A DNA stretch of 17,191 nt from Clostridiales bacterium (GTDB taxonomy: Bacteria; Bacillota; Clostridia; Christensenellales; Christensenellaceae): contig DOMW01000096.1 in the NCBI GenBank assembly GCA_003510345.1, positions 1-17,191 on the forward strand. Reading direction: 5' to 3'. The translations under genes and the position numbers were made by a program. The notes under the pieces were generated by a model. That model was not told the DNA's origin and searched no databases. It worked only from the letters and a program-made list of their open reading frames with translations. Below are positions 6,822-14,661 of the stretch, one piece after another. Positions within the stretch are counted from its first letter, which is position 1. Each line of letters opens with the position of its first letter.

Positions 6822-8284
6822 AATTTTGGCAAAAGACCTTTCTTGCCACGCTGGCGTTGTTTCTGGTCGCGTTTGATATCGGCATCTTCATGATCGCCGA
6901 CCTTTCTTACAGGAACAACGTGGACAGCGAAAAAGCGAAAGATTTGGGCGAGCACCACTTTATAGCCGTAACCATGGCAAAGGATATCAGCGCCATACAG
7001 CAGCGGGGCGGCGAAACGGACGCCGCGTTAAAATCGCTGTACGAATATTACGGCAGCTACTACGAAAAACAGGCCGTTTCGCTTGAACTCATATTGGACG
7101 GCGAAACGGTTTATTCCAACCTGCCGCCGTATGATGGGGAGCAGCCCGAGCTTGCCGTCCGCCCGGGCGAGCGCAATATTGTGCAGCGCGTTATAGACGG
7201 GCATACTTACCTGTTTGTCGCGGGGGCGCTGCCCGAGGAGGTGGGGGATTACCTGCTTGTATATGCGAAAAACCTTGACTCTATCGTGACCGCGCAACAG
7301 GAACTGACGCGCTCGCTCCTCGTTGCCAGCGTGCTCATTTCCGCCGTGCTTGCCCTCGCGCTCTATATTCTGCTTCGGCGCATATCCCGCCCCATCAGAA
7401 AGCTCACGGCAGCCACACAGCGCATCGCGGCAGGCGAAACGGGCGAACGCGTGTGGATCGCGGGCAGCGACGAATTCGCGCAGCTCGCCAGAAGTTTTAA
7501 CCATATGGCGGACGAAGTGGAAAACCAGCTACACAGCCTAGAGACGGAATCTACGCGCAAGCAGCAGTTTATAGACAATCTGGCGCACGAACTCAGGACG
7601 CCGCTCACTTCCATTTCCGGCTACGCAGATTATATACAGAAAGCGACTATAACGGACGACGACAAAATCACCGCGACAGGCTATATCATAAGCGAAAGCA
7701 ACCGCATGAAGGAGATCGCCTACAAGCTGATGGATATGGCGGTGCTGCGCGAGACGGGCATTCAATCCAAAGAGATCGACATAGAAGACCTGCTGGACCG
7801 TTCGCTCGCCGCTGCGGATGTGAAAGCGGTGGATAAAAAAGTATGGATCAGCGCGGACATCCACGACCGAATAAAAATACGCGGCGATATCGACCTGCTG
7901 CAAAGCCTGCTGGTAAATCTGATCGACAATGCGGTAAAGGCCTGCGACGAGGGCGACAAGGTGCTGGTGCGCACCTATTACGACGGGGATGGCAACGCGT
8001 GCGTCAGTATACAGGACAACGGCCCGGGGCTCACCGAAGAGCAACTGGAACACATCACTCAGCCGTTTTTCCGGGTGGATAAAGCGCGCAGCCGTCAGGC
8101 GGGCGGCGCGGGGCTGGGCCTTTCGTTGTGCAAGCAGATCGCCGACTGCCACCACGCGCGGCTTGTGTTTCAATCAAAGCAAGGGGTGGGTACACGCGTC
8201 ATCATCGTGTTCCCCGACGAACAAACGGAGCTTGCCCCACCGCGGATAGAGGAAAGGCCGGCGCGGCGGAGGGAAAGAACATGA
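6818..8284 (+). CDS. Membrane sensor histidine kinase
   Basis: A 488-residue kinase, the partner of the adjacent response regulator. It has TM1 (about 7-28), an extracytoplasmic sensor domain (about 30-163), TM2 (about 166-187) and a HAMP linker (about 188-240). The dimerisation/phosphotransfer domain has His257 in NLAHELRTPLTS. The ATPase domain shows the N box (LLVNLIDNAVKA, 365-374), G1 box (DNGPG, 400-404), F box (FFRVDKAR, 417-424) and G2 box (GGAGLGLSL, 429-437). The C-terminus has a basic/acidic tail. It overlaps the regulator gene upstream and the next gene downstream by 4 bp each. The sensor domain matches no fold I can name, so the signal is unknown. Confidence 0.95.
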   Translation: MKFWQKTFLATLALFLVAFDIGIFMIADLSYRNNVDSEKAKDLGEHHFIAVTMAKDISAIQQRGGETDAALKSLYEYYGSYYEKQAVSLELILDGETVYSNLPPYDGEQPELAVRPGERNIVQRVIDGHTYLFVAGALPEEVGDYLLVYAKNLDSIVTAQQELTRSLLVASVLISAVLALALYILLRRISRPIRKLTAATQRIAAGETGERVWIAGSDEFAQLARSFNHMADEVENQLHSLETESTRKQQFIDNLAHELRTPLTSISGYADYIQKATITDDDKITATGYIISESNRMKEIAYKLMDMAVLRETGIQSKEIDIEDLLDRSLAAADVKAVDKKVWISADIHDRIKIRGDIDLLQSLLVNLIDNAVKACDEGDKVLVRTYYDGDGNACVSIQDNGPGLTEEQLEHITQPFFRVDKARSRQAGGAGLGLSLCKQIADCHHARLVFQSKQGVGTRVIIVFPDEQTELAPPRIEERPARRRERT

Positions 8285-9237
8285 ACAAAGCTTTCTTTGG
8301 AAAATTCGGCATGTACATCATCGCCGCCATACTTGTGGCGGCGAGCGCGGTCTGCCTGTTCGCCGTGTTTGAGACGGCGTTTATGGCGGAGGAATCTCTG
8401 GAGTCCGTGCCGTATGGCGAGGGCGGGCCGGGCGAGATATTAGAAGGCGTAGACGAGCAGGTGTACACCGCCGCGCCGGAGGCAGCAGCGCCCGCCGAAA
8501 CGGCGCGGCCCACACCGATAGCGGAATTTGTGGTGCCTCCCTACAAACTGGAAGCGGCTGAGGTAGAATCAACCGAAGGCATGACCGACCTCGAAGCGGC
8601 AAGAACAAACGCCGATAAAGCCGTTACCTACGCGTCGCGCATCTACGATATGGATTTGACCGGCGCGACCGTATTGGTAAGCACATTTCCCTATGACCCG
8701 GACATTGACAGTCCGGCCTCTATGCTTGATTATTACATAATCCTGCCTTTGGGCGTGGGCAATGACGCCAGCAGCACCTTCACGATCGACGTTGCTTTGA
8801 ATCAAAAAACAGGATTGCTCAACGATATCTATATACCGTTCGAAGACGCTTTTATACAGAAAAACGCGGAAGCGACGCGGGGCATAGTGCTTACCGAACG
8901 GGAATATGCGAAATTTGAGAAAAAATGCCTGCTGGATTTTCGCAGGGCGAACATGTATTTTATGGACGACAACGCGGCGTATGACCGTATCATCAATAAA
9001 TCGCTGCTTGCCGCGTGGCCTGCCGTTCCCTCCACCCCGTATGGCCTGCCCAGCCCCAGCGGCGTTCCCGGCACAGAATTTATTATTCTATTGAAAGGCG
9101 GCGACGGCTACCGCGCAGTTTATACGATGACGCCGGACGAGGAACCGCTTTTAGCGGCTATATCGTATCTTACGCCCGAAGCAATGGCGAGCGAAATGCA
9201 GGTCATCAATGACATGGAAACGGAGCGGTATCAATGA
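8281..9237 (+). CDS. Membrane-anchored extracytoplasmic protein of the two-component operon (A)
   Basis: A 318-residue protein with an N-terminal membrane helix (about 10-30), a Pro/Ala-rich linker (about 55-85) and an extracytoplasmic domain from about 90. I chose the ATG at 8281 because GGAGGG lies 7 bp before it and it overlaps the kinase stop as ATGA; a longer in-frame extension to 8128 would lie within the kinase gene. No domain is recognised. Two single-TM extracytoplasmic proteins after a regulator-kinase pair is the plan of yycHI after walRK, where they modulate the kinase. Sequence homology to YycH is not claimed. Confidence 0.75.
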   Translation: MNKAFFGKFGMYIIAAILVAASAVCLFAVFETAFMAEESLESVPYGEGGPGEILEGVDEQVYTAAPEAAAPAETARPTPIAEFVVPPYKLEAAEVESTEGMTDLEAARTNADKAVTYASRIYDMDLTGATVLVSTFPYDPDIDSPASMLDYYIILPLGVGNDASSTFTIDVALNQKTGLLNDIYIPFEDAFIQKNAEATRGIVLTEREYAKFEKKCLLDFRRANMYFMDDNAAYDRIINKSLLAAWPAVPSTPYGLPSPSGVPGTEFIILLKGGDGYRAVYTMTPDEEPLLAAISYLTPEAMASEMQVINDMETERYQ

Positions 9238-10130
9238 GGCGGTTTATACAAAACGCGTGGGTATTTTTTGTGGCGGCGGCGGCCATTATAGTCAGCACGG
9301 TTTTACTTTCCGTATCTACCACAATGGCACAAAACCAGGTGAACGGCGTTGTGGCGGCCCTGCCGGCGGAACCGATATCGCTCGGCCTTTCTTCCGCGCC
9401 ACCTGCCGCCTCGCAGGACGCACAGGAAGATCGTGCCGCGGATACGTTTGTAATGCCCCGGCTGCTGCACATCTACAACCAGTACGACCGGATGCCCGAA
9501 GCGTATGACATCACCTCCGCGCAGGCTGTGGAGATTGCGGCGCGCAAAGTGGCCGGGGTGTTCGGCGCGGATCTCGATGGGGAGGTATGCAATATTTACT
9601 TCTACAGCGTGGGCGAGGCGGCAAACAGCCGCGGGCAATGGCAAATCAGGTTTGGCGGCGAAGTCCCGGTTTCCGGCTCCTACACATACACGGCGACCAT
9701 AGACTCTATCAGCGCTGAGGTTCTGAACCTTTCCCAGCGCATGAACATGGCGAAAACGCTTTTTACGGAAGAACCCATATCGCAGGAGGAATATGAGGCC
9801 GAATTGAAAGAATCCACGGCGAGAGCGGAAGAACTGGCAAAGTTATTCGCCCCTGATTCCGACATCCGTTCGGTTGAACCCGACACCTCCTACATACCTT
9901 ACCCGGAAACGGAGCAGCCCTATTACTCAAACCTCACATACCATACGGTCACTGTTGTTTTTACGGACGACAGCAGCCTGCTGTTTAATTTTTTACCCGC
10001 GTCAGACGAGACGACAATCAATTACACACCGGGCGCCGGTGGGGAGGCCGTCGCCACGGAAGCCCCGGCTATGGAAGTCACTGCGGAAGGGTTTGCCCCG
10101 GCGGCCGAAAACGCCGGGATGCTGGAATAA
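9234..10130 (+). CDS. Membrane-anchored extracytoplasmic protein of the two-component operon (B)
   Basis: A 298-residue protein with an N-terminal membrane helix (about 9-30), a linker, then an extracytoplasmic domain. Its central part (ITSAQAVEIAARKV; WQIRFGGEVP; TYTATIDSISAEVLNLSQ) looks like a PepSY/YpeB-type repeat, a fold also described for YycI-like proteins, but this is only a resemblance. The C-terminal tail is Ala/Glu-rich and low in complexity. The ATG at 9234 overlaps the stop of the previous gene as ATGA, the third such junction in the operon, so all four proteins are likely made in fixed ratio. It ends 16 bp from the convergent cyclophilin gene. Confidence 0.75.
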   Translation: MRRFIQNAWVFFVAAAAIIVSTVLLSVSTTMAQNQVNGVVAALPAEPISLGLSSAPPAASQDAQEDRAADTFVMPRLLHIYNQYDRMPEAYDITSAQAVEIAARKVAGVFGADLDGEVCNIYFYSVGEAANSRGQWQIRFGGEVPVSGSYTYTATIDSISAEVLNLSQRMNMAKTLFTEEPISQEEYEAELKESTARAEELAKLFAPDSDIRSVEPDTSYIPYPETEQPYYSNLTYHTVTVVFTDDSSLLFNFLPASDETTINYTPGAGGEAVATEAPAMEVTAEGFAPAAENAGMLE

Positions 10131-10146
10131 AGCTATACACCCAGCA

Positions 10147-10743
10147 TCAGTCCAAAATACGGATAGATTTTATCACGATATCTTCCAGGGGGCGGGCGTT
10201 CCCATCTGTGGTGACAGACGCAATTTCATCCACCACATCCATCCCCTCCGTCACATGCCCAAACGCCGCGTATTGCCCGTCAAGCTCTGTCCTGTCCGCC
10301 TGTGTGATAAAAAACTGGCTGCCGCCCGAATCCATATTGTTGCCCCTGCGCGCCATACTTATAACCCCGCGCGTGTGGCTGATCGGGTTGTCCCAGCCAT
10401 TCGCCGAGAATTCGCCTTTTATCGTATGCCCCGGGCCGCCCGATCCCGTTCCCTCCGGGTCGCCGCCCTGGATCATGAATCCATCGACCACGCGGTGAAA
10501 GATCAACCCGTCATAAAAACCGTCCTTTGCCAGCGCCACAAAATTATCAACCGTGATAGGCGCCGCTTCATGATCGAGTGCAAGCTTGATCACCCCGCCG
10601 CTTGCCATGGTGATCTCCGCCGCGTAGACCGATTTTGCCCCCGCGCCGTCACCCGTCTGCGCGGGACTCCCAGATACGCCGCACGAGCAGAGCAGCGCCA
10701 CCGCAAAAAGAGCGCACACAAGCAATCCAAATACTTTTTTCAT
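10147..10743 (-). CDS. Lipoprotein peptidyl-prolyl cis-trans isomerase (cyclophilin)
   Basis: A 198-residue cyclophilin predicted to be anchored outside the membrane. It has a signal peptide with lipobox LCSC (Cys21), a short Gly/Ala linker, then the cyclophilin domain. Catalytic and substrate-binding residues are visible in FHRVVDGFMIQGGDP (Arg84, Gln92), SQFFITQ (about 141-147) and FGHVTEGMDVVDEI. Such enzymes assist folding of secreted proteins by isomerising Xaa-Pro bonds. The ATG at 10743 is preferred over an in-frame start at 10764 because GAGAGGG lies 8 bp upstream and the longer form would overlap the preceding gene. It follows the GpsA-like gene by 17 bp in the same operon. An 8-bp inverted repeat (10118-10125, 10141-10148) spans the convergent gene ends but lacks a T-run. 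Confidence 0.92.
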   Translation of the reverse strand: MKKVFGLLVCALFAVALLCSCGVSGSPAQTGDGAGAKSVYAAEITMASGGVIKLALDHEAAPITVDNFVALAKDGFYDGLIFHRVVDGFMIQGGDPEGTGSGGPGHTIKGEFSANGWDNPISHTRGVISMARRGNNMDSGGSQFFITQADRTELDGQYAAFGHVTEGMDVVDEIASVTTDGNARPLEDIVIKSIRILD

Positions 10744-10760
10744 AGCCGTTTCCCTCTCTG

Positions 10761-11795
10761 TCAAGTGGTAAATTCCGTCTCAAACGCAGCCCACGGAATA
10801 TTGACTTTCGCGCCGTCATTGATAAGCGCGTCGATATGCAGCAGCAGCGGAAAGTCATTGGCGCTTGCCGCGCCCTTCGCGATCAGTTTCTTCACAGCGT
10901 TTGCCGTGCGCGTCGCGATAACGACCGACTCCAACGTCAGGCCGTGCAATTCCTCCATTGCTTTGTCAAAGTCCACGCCGCGCCCCAAAAGCGCCCCGAT
11001 CTTGCGTGACCGCCCGCCAAATATCGTCACATAAAGGTCGCCCGCCGCATAAATGATATTGTCGTCATGGCCGCCGCAAAGGGCGATCAACCGGCGCATC
11101 TCACGCACGCTCTGCCCAAACAGCGCGGCCTGGGAATTGTAATGCAGCTTTCCATCCCGCTTTTCCGAAAGCCCCACCGCCAGCGACACGGCGAGCGCGT
11201 ATCCGTTTTTGATGGCGACAGCGCACTCCACACCCGCAATATCTGTAGAAAGGCTGATATGGTAATATGGACATTCAAACATCTCTTTCATGGCACGCAG
11301 TGTTTGCATGTCTTCCCCGCAAAAGCAGACTTCTGTCGGGTCGTGGTCGGCCAGTTCATAGCTGGTGCACGGCCCGCCCACCGCGTTGATATTCAGCTTG
11401 CGCCCTTTCAGGTGTTGCTTGTAAAGATAGGGGTAAGGGATAAGCGCCCCGTCCTCCGTATCTTGCAAGCCCTTTGTTACGCACAGCACAGGCAGCGATT
11501 CCGGAATAACGGAGAGGACCTCGTGCTCGAACCAATCAACCCCAAAGCTCGATACCCCGCTTACCAAAAGGTCGGCGCCCGAAAGGGCTTCGCCCATCTG
11601 CTCGAACTGATAGTACTTGTAGCCATCGGGCAACCTGCGCTGTAGCGTCAGGTGCTCACCCGTTTTTTTTGCGTGCTCTATAATCTCCCTGTCCAGCGGC
11701 GTGCCTACAAGGCGCACCTCATGCCCGTTTTCCCGCGCGGGGAACCCAATGGAAGAGCCCATAAGGCCCGCGCCGACAATCGTAATAATACGCAA
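10761..11795 (-). CDS. GpsA-like NAD(P)-dependent glycerol-3-phosphate dehydrogenase
   Basis: A 344-residue dehydrogenase of the GpsA fold. It has an N-terminal Rossmann motif GAGLMGSSIG (8-17), Lys108 in TKGLQ, GGPC (140-143), the catalytic lysine Lys196 in AIKN, and GRSRKIG (261-267) near the nucleotide site. GpsA makes sn-glycerol-3-phosphate from dihydroxyacetone phosphate for phospholipid synthesis. Several stretches differ from textbook GpsA (VSGVSSFG instead of the usual AVPSQ; GVECAVAIKN instead of GVELGGALKN), so it may be a diverged paralogue with a related substrate. The start is TTG at 11795 with GGGAGGT 7 bp upstream. It is the first gene of a two-gene operon with the cyclophilin. 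Confidence 0.75.
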   Translation of the reverse strand: MRIITIVGAGLMGSSIGFPARENGHEVRLVGTPLDREIIEHAKKTGEHLTLQRRLPDGYKYYQFEQMGEALSGADLLVSGVSSFGVDWFEHEVLSVIPESLPVLCVTKGLQDTEDGALIPYPYLYKQHLKGRKLNINAVGGPCTSYELADHDPTEVCFCGEDMQTLRAMKEMFECPYYHISLSTDIAGVECAVAIKNGYALAVSLAVGLSEKRDGKLHYNSQAALFGQSVREMRRLIALCGGHDDNIIYAAGDLYVTIFGGRSRKIGALLGRGVDFDKAMEELHGLTLESVVIATRTANAVKKLIAKGAASANDFPLLLHIDALINDGAKVNIPWAAFETEFTT

Positions 11796-11850
11796 TCTGT
11801 TTACCTCCCGGTTTGAATGTTTAAAAAGCGGCGTCGCTTCCTTACATTCA

Positions 11851-11856
11851 ATTATA
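11851..11856 (-). promoter_or_regulatory. Possible -10 of the GpsA-like operon
   Basis: TATAAT on the minus strand, about 55 bp before the TTG start. No acceptable -35 lies 16-18 bp upstream, so this is a weak or activator-dependent promoter at best. Confidence 0.4.
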
Positions 11857-11963
11857 CACTATCGGTATGCCGTGGGGAATGCAAGAATGAAAAAATGACG
11901 GGAGCAGCCGCAAGAGGGATGCGCGCAACTTGGCAAACAGTACTCTATCTTTTGTGCTTGCAC

Positions 11964-11996
11964 AAAACAAGGGACGCTCGTGGCATCCCTTGTTTT
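11964..11996 (-). terminator. Terminator after rplM-rpsI
   Basis: An 11-bp perfect stem AAAACAAGGGA/TCCCTTGTTTT (11964-11974, 11986-11996) with an 11-nt loop, starting 8 bp beyond the rpsI stop. The terminal T-run is short on the minus strand. The A/T ends are symmetric, so it could act in both directions. A second hairpin, TTTTGTGC/GCACAAAA (11950-11967), overlaps its far side. Confidence 0.7.
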
Positions 11997-12003
11997 TGTA
12001 CCC

Positions 12004-12399
12004 TTACCTCTTTGAGAACTGGGGCGCGCGGCGCGCCGCCTTGAGGCCATACTTTTTCCGTTCCTTCATCCTTGGGTCGCGTGTTAAAAACCCTGCCGAT
12101 TTCAGCGCCGGGCGAAGCTCGGGGTCCGCCTTTATGAGCGCACGCGCAATGCCGTGGCGGATCGCGCCAGCCTGGCCTGTATACCCGCCGCCCTTCACGC
12201 TGACAAACACATCGTAATTACCGACTGTCTCCGTAAGCACAAGCGGGGAGCGCACCAACATTTTCAATGTCTCATACCCGAAAAACTCTTCTACATCCCG
12301 TTTATTCACTGTGATATTGCCCTTGCCCGCCATAAGGCGCACGCGCGCAATCGACTTTTTCCTTCTGCCTGTTCCCAAAAACTGTTCTGTTTTTGCCAT
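12004..12399 (-). CDS. rpsI: Ribosomal protein uS9
   Basis: A 131-residue 30S subunit protein. Family hallmarks are GTGRRKKSIARVRL near the N-terminus, GGGYTGQAGAIRHGIARAL in the middle and the basic C-terminal tail KAARRAPQFSKR, which reaches the P-site tRNA. GGGGAGGA lies 8 bp before the ATG. It follows rplM by 16 bp, the standard rplM-rpsI operon, and is closed by the hairpin at 11964-11996. The length is normal. Confidence 0.98.
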   Translation of the reverse strand: MAKTEQFLGTGRRKKSIARVRLMAGKGNITVNKRDVEEFFGYETLKMLVRSPLVLTETVGNYDVFVSVKGGGYTGQAGAIRHGIARALIKADPELRPALKSAGFLTRDPRMKERKKYGLKAARRAPQFSKR

Positions 12400-12415
12400 T
12401 TATAACATCCTCCCC

Positions 12416-12844
12416 TTAAAGCCCAAGCGCTTCGGGCTTCTGCGCTGCCTGCTGATGCTCAGCCCCCGCGTAAACACGAAGCTTTTTCAGCATCTTCCGG
12501 CCCAGCTTGTTTTTCGGAAGCATTCTCCTGATCGCTTCCTGCATTGCGAATTCGGGTCTTTTCTCCATCAAAACGCGGTAAGTAGTCGTTTTAAGGCCAC
12601 CTGGATAACCCGAATGCCGGTAATACAGCTTCTGATCCAGTTTTTTACCGGTGAATATCGCCTCTTTCGCGTTGATCACCACCACATGGTCACCGACATC
12701 CACAAACGGTGTGAATTCCGGTTTGTTCTTTCCCCTCAGTATACTCGCGACTTGACTCGCAAGCCTACCGAACACCTGGCCTTTTGCGTCGATCAGGATC
12801 CATTTCTGCTCGACTTCGCCAGGCTTTGCCATATATGTTTTCAT
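12416..12844 (-). CDS. rplM: Ribosomal protein uL13
   Basis: A 142-residue 50S subunit protein with the family signature VVVINAKEAIFTGKKL and YYRHSGYPGGLK, then AIRRMLPKNKLGRKMLKKL and the C-terminal RVYAGAEH. I chose the ATG at 12844 because GGAGG sits 8 bp upstream; an in-frame ATG at 12859 overlaps that ribosome binding site and adds five atypical residues. The gene has its own promoter and a structured leader of about 129 nt, and is co-transcribed with rpsI. In many Bacillota truA directly precedes rplM. Here about 560 bp and a separate promoter come between them. Confidence 0.98.
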   Translation of the reverse strand: MKTYMAKPGEVEQKWILIDAKGQVFGRLASQVASILRGKNKPEFTPFVDVGDHVVVINAKEAIFTGKKLDQKLYYRHSGYPGGLKTTTYRVLMEKRPEFAMQEAIRRMLPKNKLGRKMLKKLRVYAGAEHQQAAQKPEALGL

Positions 12845-12973
12845 CAGGCATTCCTCCATGAACTATTCATTTTCTGTTCGCCATATGCTCCGCCGCGCGG
12901 GATTTCCCAGATCCCGCCATTAGAGGCCACGGCATACTGCGCGGCGCACGGGGCTACTGTGCAAGCACACGCA
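12845..12973 (-). promoter_or_regulatory. Structured 5' leader of rplM-rpsI
   Basis: Between the predicted transcript start (about 12973) and the rplM ribosome binding site, the RNA can form an 8-bp GC-rich stem (12939-12946 with 12891-12898). A 7-bp hairpin GCGGGAT/ATCCCGC (12897-12903, 12911-12917) lies within it, overlapping the outer stem by 2 bp, so the two may compete. A GTGC-TT-GCAC hairpin lies near the 5' end. Autoregulatory L13 leaders are known in Bacillota, but I cannot show that this is a member of that family. Confidence 0.45.
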
Positions 12974-12979
12974 TAAAAT

Positions 12980-13008
12980 AGTTTACTCAAAAAAACGCAC
13001 TGTGTCAA
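12980..13008 (-). promoter_or_regulatory. Promoter of rplM-rpsI
   Basis: On the minus strand, TTGACA (13003-13008) and TAAACT (12980-12985) are separated by 17 bp, a near-consensus sigma-A promoter fitting a highly expressed ribosomal operon. Confidence 0.85.
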
Positions 13009-13408
13009 TGATTTTTATTCATATTGGAAGGGGCTCATCCGTGCGTGGTTTTACATTAACTTTGGCCGTGATGGCGCAAGTGCTCTATACGCCTTTGCGC
13101 CGGGTGCCTCTCTTTTCCCTCTATTTTCCCCGGTCGGCGCGTGGGCGGGCGGTGAAGAATGGATTAGAAAAAACGTGCCTTTCTGTTTGTGGCTTTATTC
13201 TATCATAGGGCAGCGTTTTTTCTCATAGCGGAGTTCTCTTCCTTCTTTATCCATGACGGAGCGCCTAATGAACCGCCCGCGCGCGTGGCGAACGGCTCAC
13301 CAACACCTTTCCCGCGCACAGCGCGGGAAAGGCTGTACCCATCATCATCAGAAGTCTGTATCGCCCGGCGAACTAACATCTACGCGACCGATTGCAATAA
13401 TTCTCTTT
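13009..13408. other. Intergenic stretch between truA and rplM with a 12-bp perfect hairpin
   Basis: No supported gene. The clearest structure is CCTTTCCCGCGC (13306-13317) paired perfectly with 13321-13332 around a 3-nt ACA loop, about 77 bp beyond the truA stop. It could serve as a terminator or RNA-stabilising hairpin for truA, but neither strand has a following T-run. A second inverted repeat, GGCGCAA/TTGCGCC (13073-13079, 13095-13101), lies just upstream of the rplM promoter. Short frames here have no ribosome binding site or recognisable product. Confidence 0.55.
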
Positions 13409-14164
13409 TCACTCACAAGATGTATACCCCTTATCATATTCCACACCCATTAGAAATAACCCCCGCGCCTTTGCGGTAGGCCCTGCGGCCCCCCGGTCCC
13501 TCTCTTGCAAAATCCACCGTACATCCTGGGGCTTAAGCTTTCCTTGCCCCACCAGAATAAGCGTACCGGCTATAATGCGTACCATGTTGTATAGAAAACC
13601 GTTACCCTTTATATCGATAGCAATATACACGCCCCACCTCGCTACGTCGATACTGTACACCGTGCGCACCATATCCCGCACATTCGTATGCGCCGCACAG
13701 AACGATGAAAAATCATGCTTGCCCACAAGGTATGCCGCGCCTGCTTGCATTTTTTCAGTATCAAGCGGCGGGTGCACCGGCATACTGCGCCCGCTAAAAA
13801 GCGCCGAGCGCTGCCGCGCGTTCCGAATGACATAGCGGTAATGCTTTCCGCTTGCGCTGTAGCGCGCATGGAACCCTTCCGGCGCGGCAAAAGAAGACTG
13901 CACCGAAATATCGTCCGGCAACGCGTCATTTAGCGCAAAGGCAAACTTCTCCGGCGGTATGAAGGAACCCGTATCAAAATGCGCGACCTGCGAGAGGGCG
14001 TGTACCCCCGCGTCTGTGCGCCCCGCGCCGTGAATGCGCACGCGTTCTTTCGTAACGGCGAAAATAGCTTTCTCAATCTCTTCCTGGATCGTGGCGGCGT
14101 TTTCCTGGCATTGCCACCCCGCGTAATTTGTACCGTCATATTCAATATTGAGTACGATCCGCAT
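13409..14164 (-). CDS. truA: tRNA pseudouridine(38-40) synthase TruA
   Basis: A 251-residue enzyme that converts uridines 38-40 of the tRNA anticodon arm to pseudouridine. The catalytic Asp51 lies in GAGRTDAGVHA. Other family landmarks are NIEYDGTNYAGWQ at the N-terminus, FHARYSASGKHYRYVI, and GNGFLYNMVRIIAGTL near the C-terminus. The length matches the family (about 245-260). The ATG at 14164 has a modest upstream AAGGGTGG. It has its own extended -10 promoter and is the neighbour expected upstream of rplM-rpsI. Confidence 0.97.
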   Translation of the reverse strand: MRIVLNIEYDGTNYAGWQCQENAATIQEEIEKAIFAVTKERVRIHGAGRTDAGVHALSQVAHFDTGSFIPPEKFAFALNDALPDDISVQSSFAAPEGFHARYSASGKHYRYVIRNARQRSALFSGRSMPVHPPLDTEKMQAGAAYLVGKHDFSSFCAAHTNVRDMVRTVYSIDVARWGVYIAIDIKGNGFLYNMVRIIAGTLILVGQGKLKPQDVRWILQERDRGAAGPTAKARGLFLMGVEYDKGYTSCE

Positions 14165-14197
14165 GGCCCCACCCTTCTCTTTTTTGAATAGGGTTTA

Positions 14198-14206
14198 AGT
14201 ATACCA
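14198..14206 (-). promoter_or_regulatory. Extended -10 promoter of truA
   Basis: On the minus strand TGGTATACT forms an extended -10 element (TGN plus TATACT) about 34 bp before the truA start. The -35 region is poor, which is typical of extended -10 promoters. Confidence 0.55.
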
Positions 14207-14334
14207 CACCCATGCGACTTTTGCATAAGCCGGGGCGTCGCGAGGGTAGTTGCCGTGCATTCTCATACCATATTTAATTTTACAACAGAAAGTTGCACGT
14301 CGATTTTAGCATTGTCCGTGGTAAGCGTAGTTGA

Positions 14335-14529
14335 CTACCCGGCCGGGGCAGAAGCTGTGTCGGCAGCCCCGCCGATGCTTTCCACTTGCGCGGAATAGGC
14401 GGAGGGCGTTGGCAGTGACGCGTCATTTATTCGCTTTGGCGGCCGTGACACCACACAGCCGCACAGCAATATCATAGCCAGCAACACTATAATCGCGGTG
14501 CGAACTGTTTTCCAGGCCTTTTTGCTCAT
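14335..14529 (-). CDS. Small predicted lipoprotein
   Basis: A 64-residue predicted lipoprotein. The basic N-terminus (MSKKAWKTVR) and hydrophobic helix (about 11-23) end in the lipobox LCGC with Cys25 as the lipidation site. The mature part is only about 40 residues, Pro/Ser/Ala-rich and without a fold. The purine-rich GGAAAGGAA a few bases before the ATG supports translation. A GTAGT-TG-ACTAC palindrome (14327-14338) covers the stop codon. No function can be assigned. It lies between truA and repeat copy 2, apparently transcribed in the truA direction; a weak promoter may lie near 14575-14605. Confidence 0.65.
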   Translation of the reverse strand: MSKKAWKTVRTAIIVLLAMILLCGCVVSRPPKRINDASLPTPSAYSAQVESIGGAADTASAPAG

Positions 14530-14661
14530 AACGGGTTCCTTTCCGTGGCACGAGGTTCACGATAGCCGGTTTTACACACCTATATAAACAACATCCCGTT
14601 TATGCAAACACCGCCTGTGGCGGCAAAAAGACCACCCCGGCAAAGTCCTGGACATGCCAAG

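Noticed and set aside
8128..8280. Upstream extension of the membrane-anchored protein A frame
   Set aside because: It overlaps the conserved end of the kinase. The ATG at 8281 has a good ribosome binding site, an immediate membrane helix and the ATGA overlap seen at the other junctions.
10118..10148. Bidirectional terminator between the convergent genes
   Set aside because: An 8-bp perfect inverted repeat is present, but there is no T-run on either strand and the loop is long, so it is only noted with the cyclophilin gene.
9874..11034. Long plus-strand frame opposite the cyclophilin and GpsA-like genes
   Set aside because: It is the antisense shadow of two well-supported genes and encodes an Arg/His/Pro-rich product with no domain.
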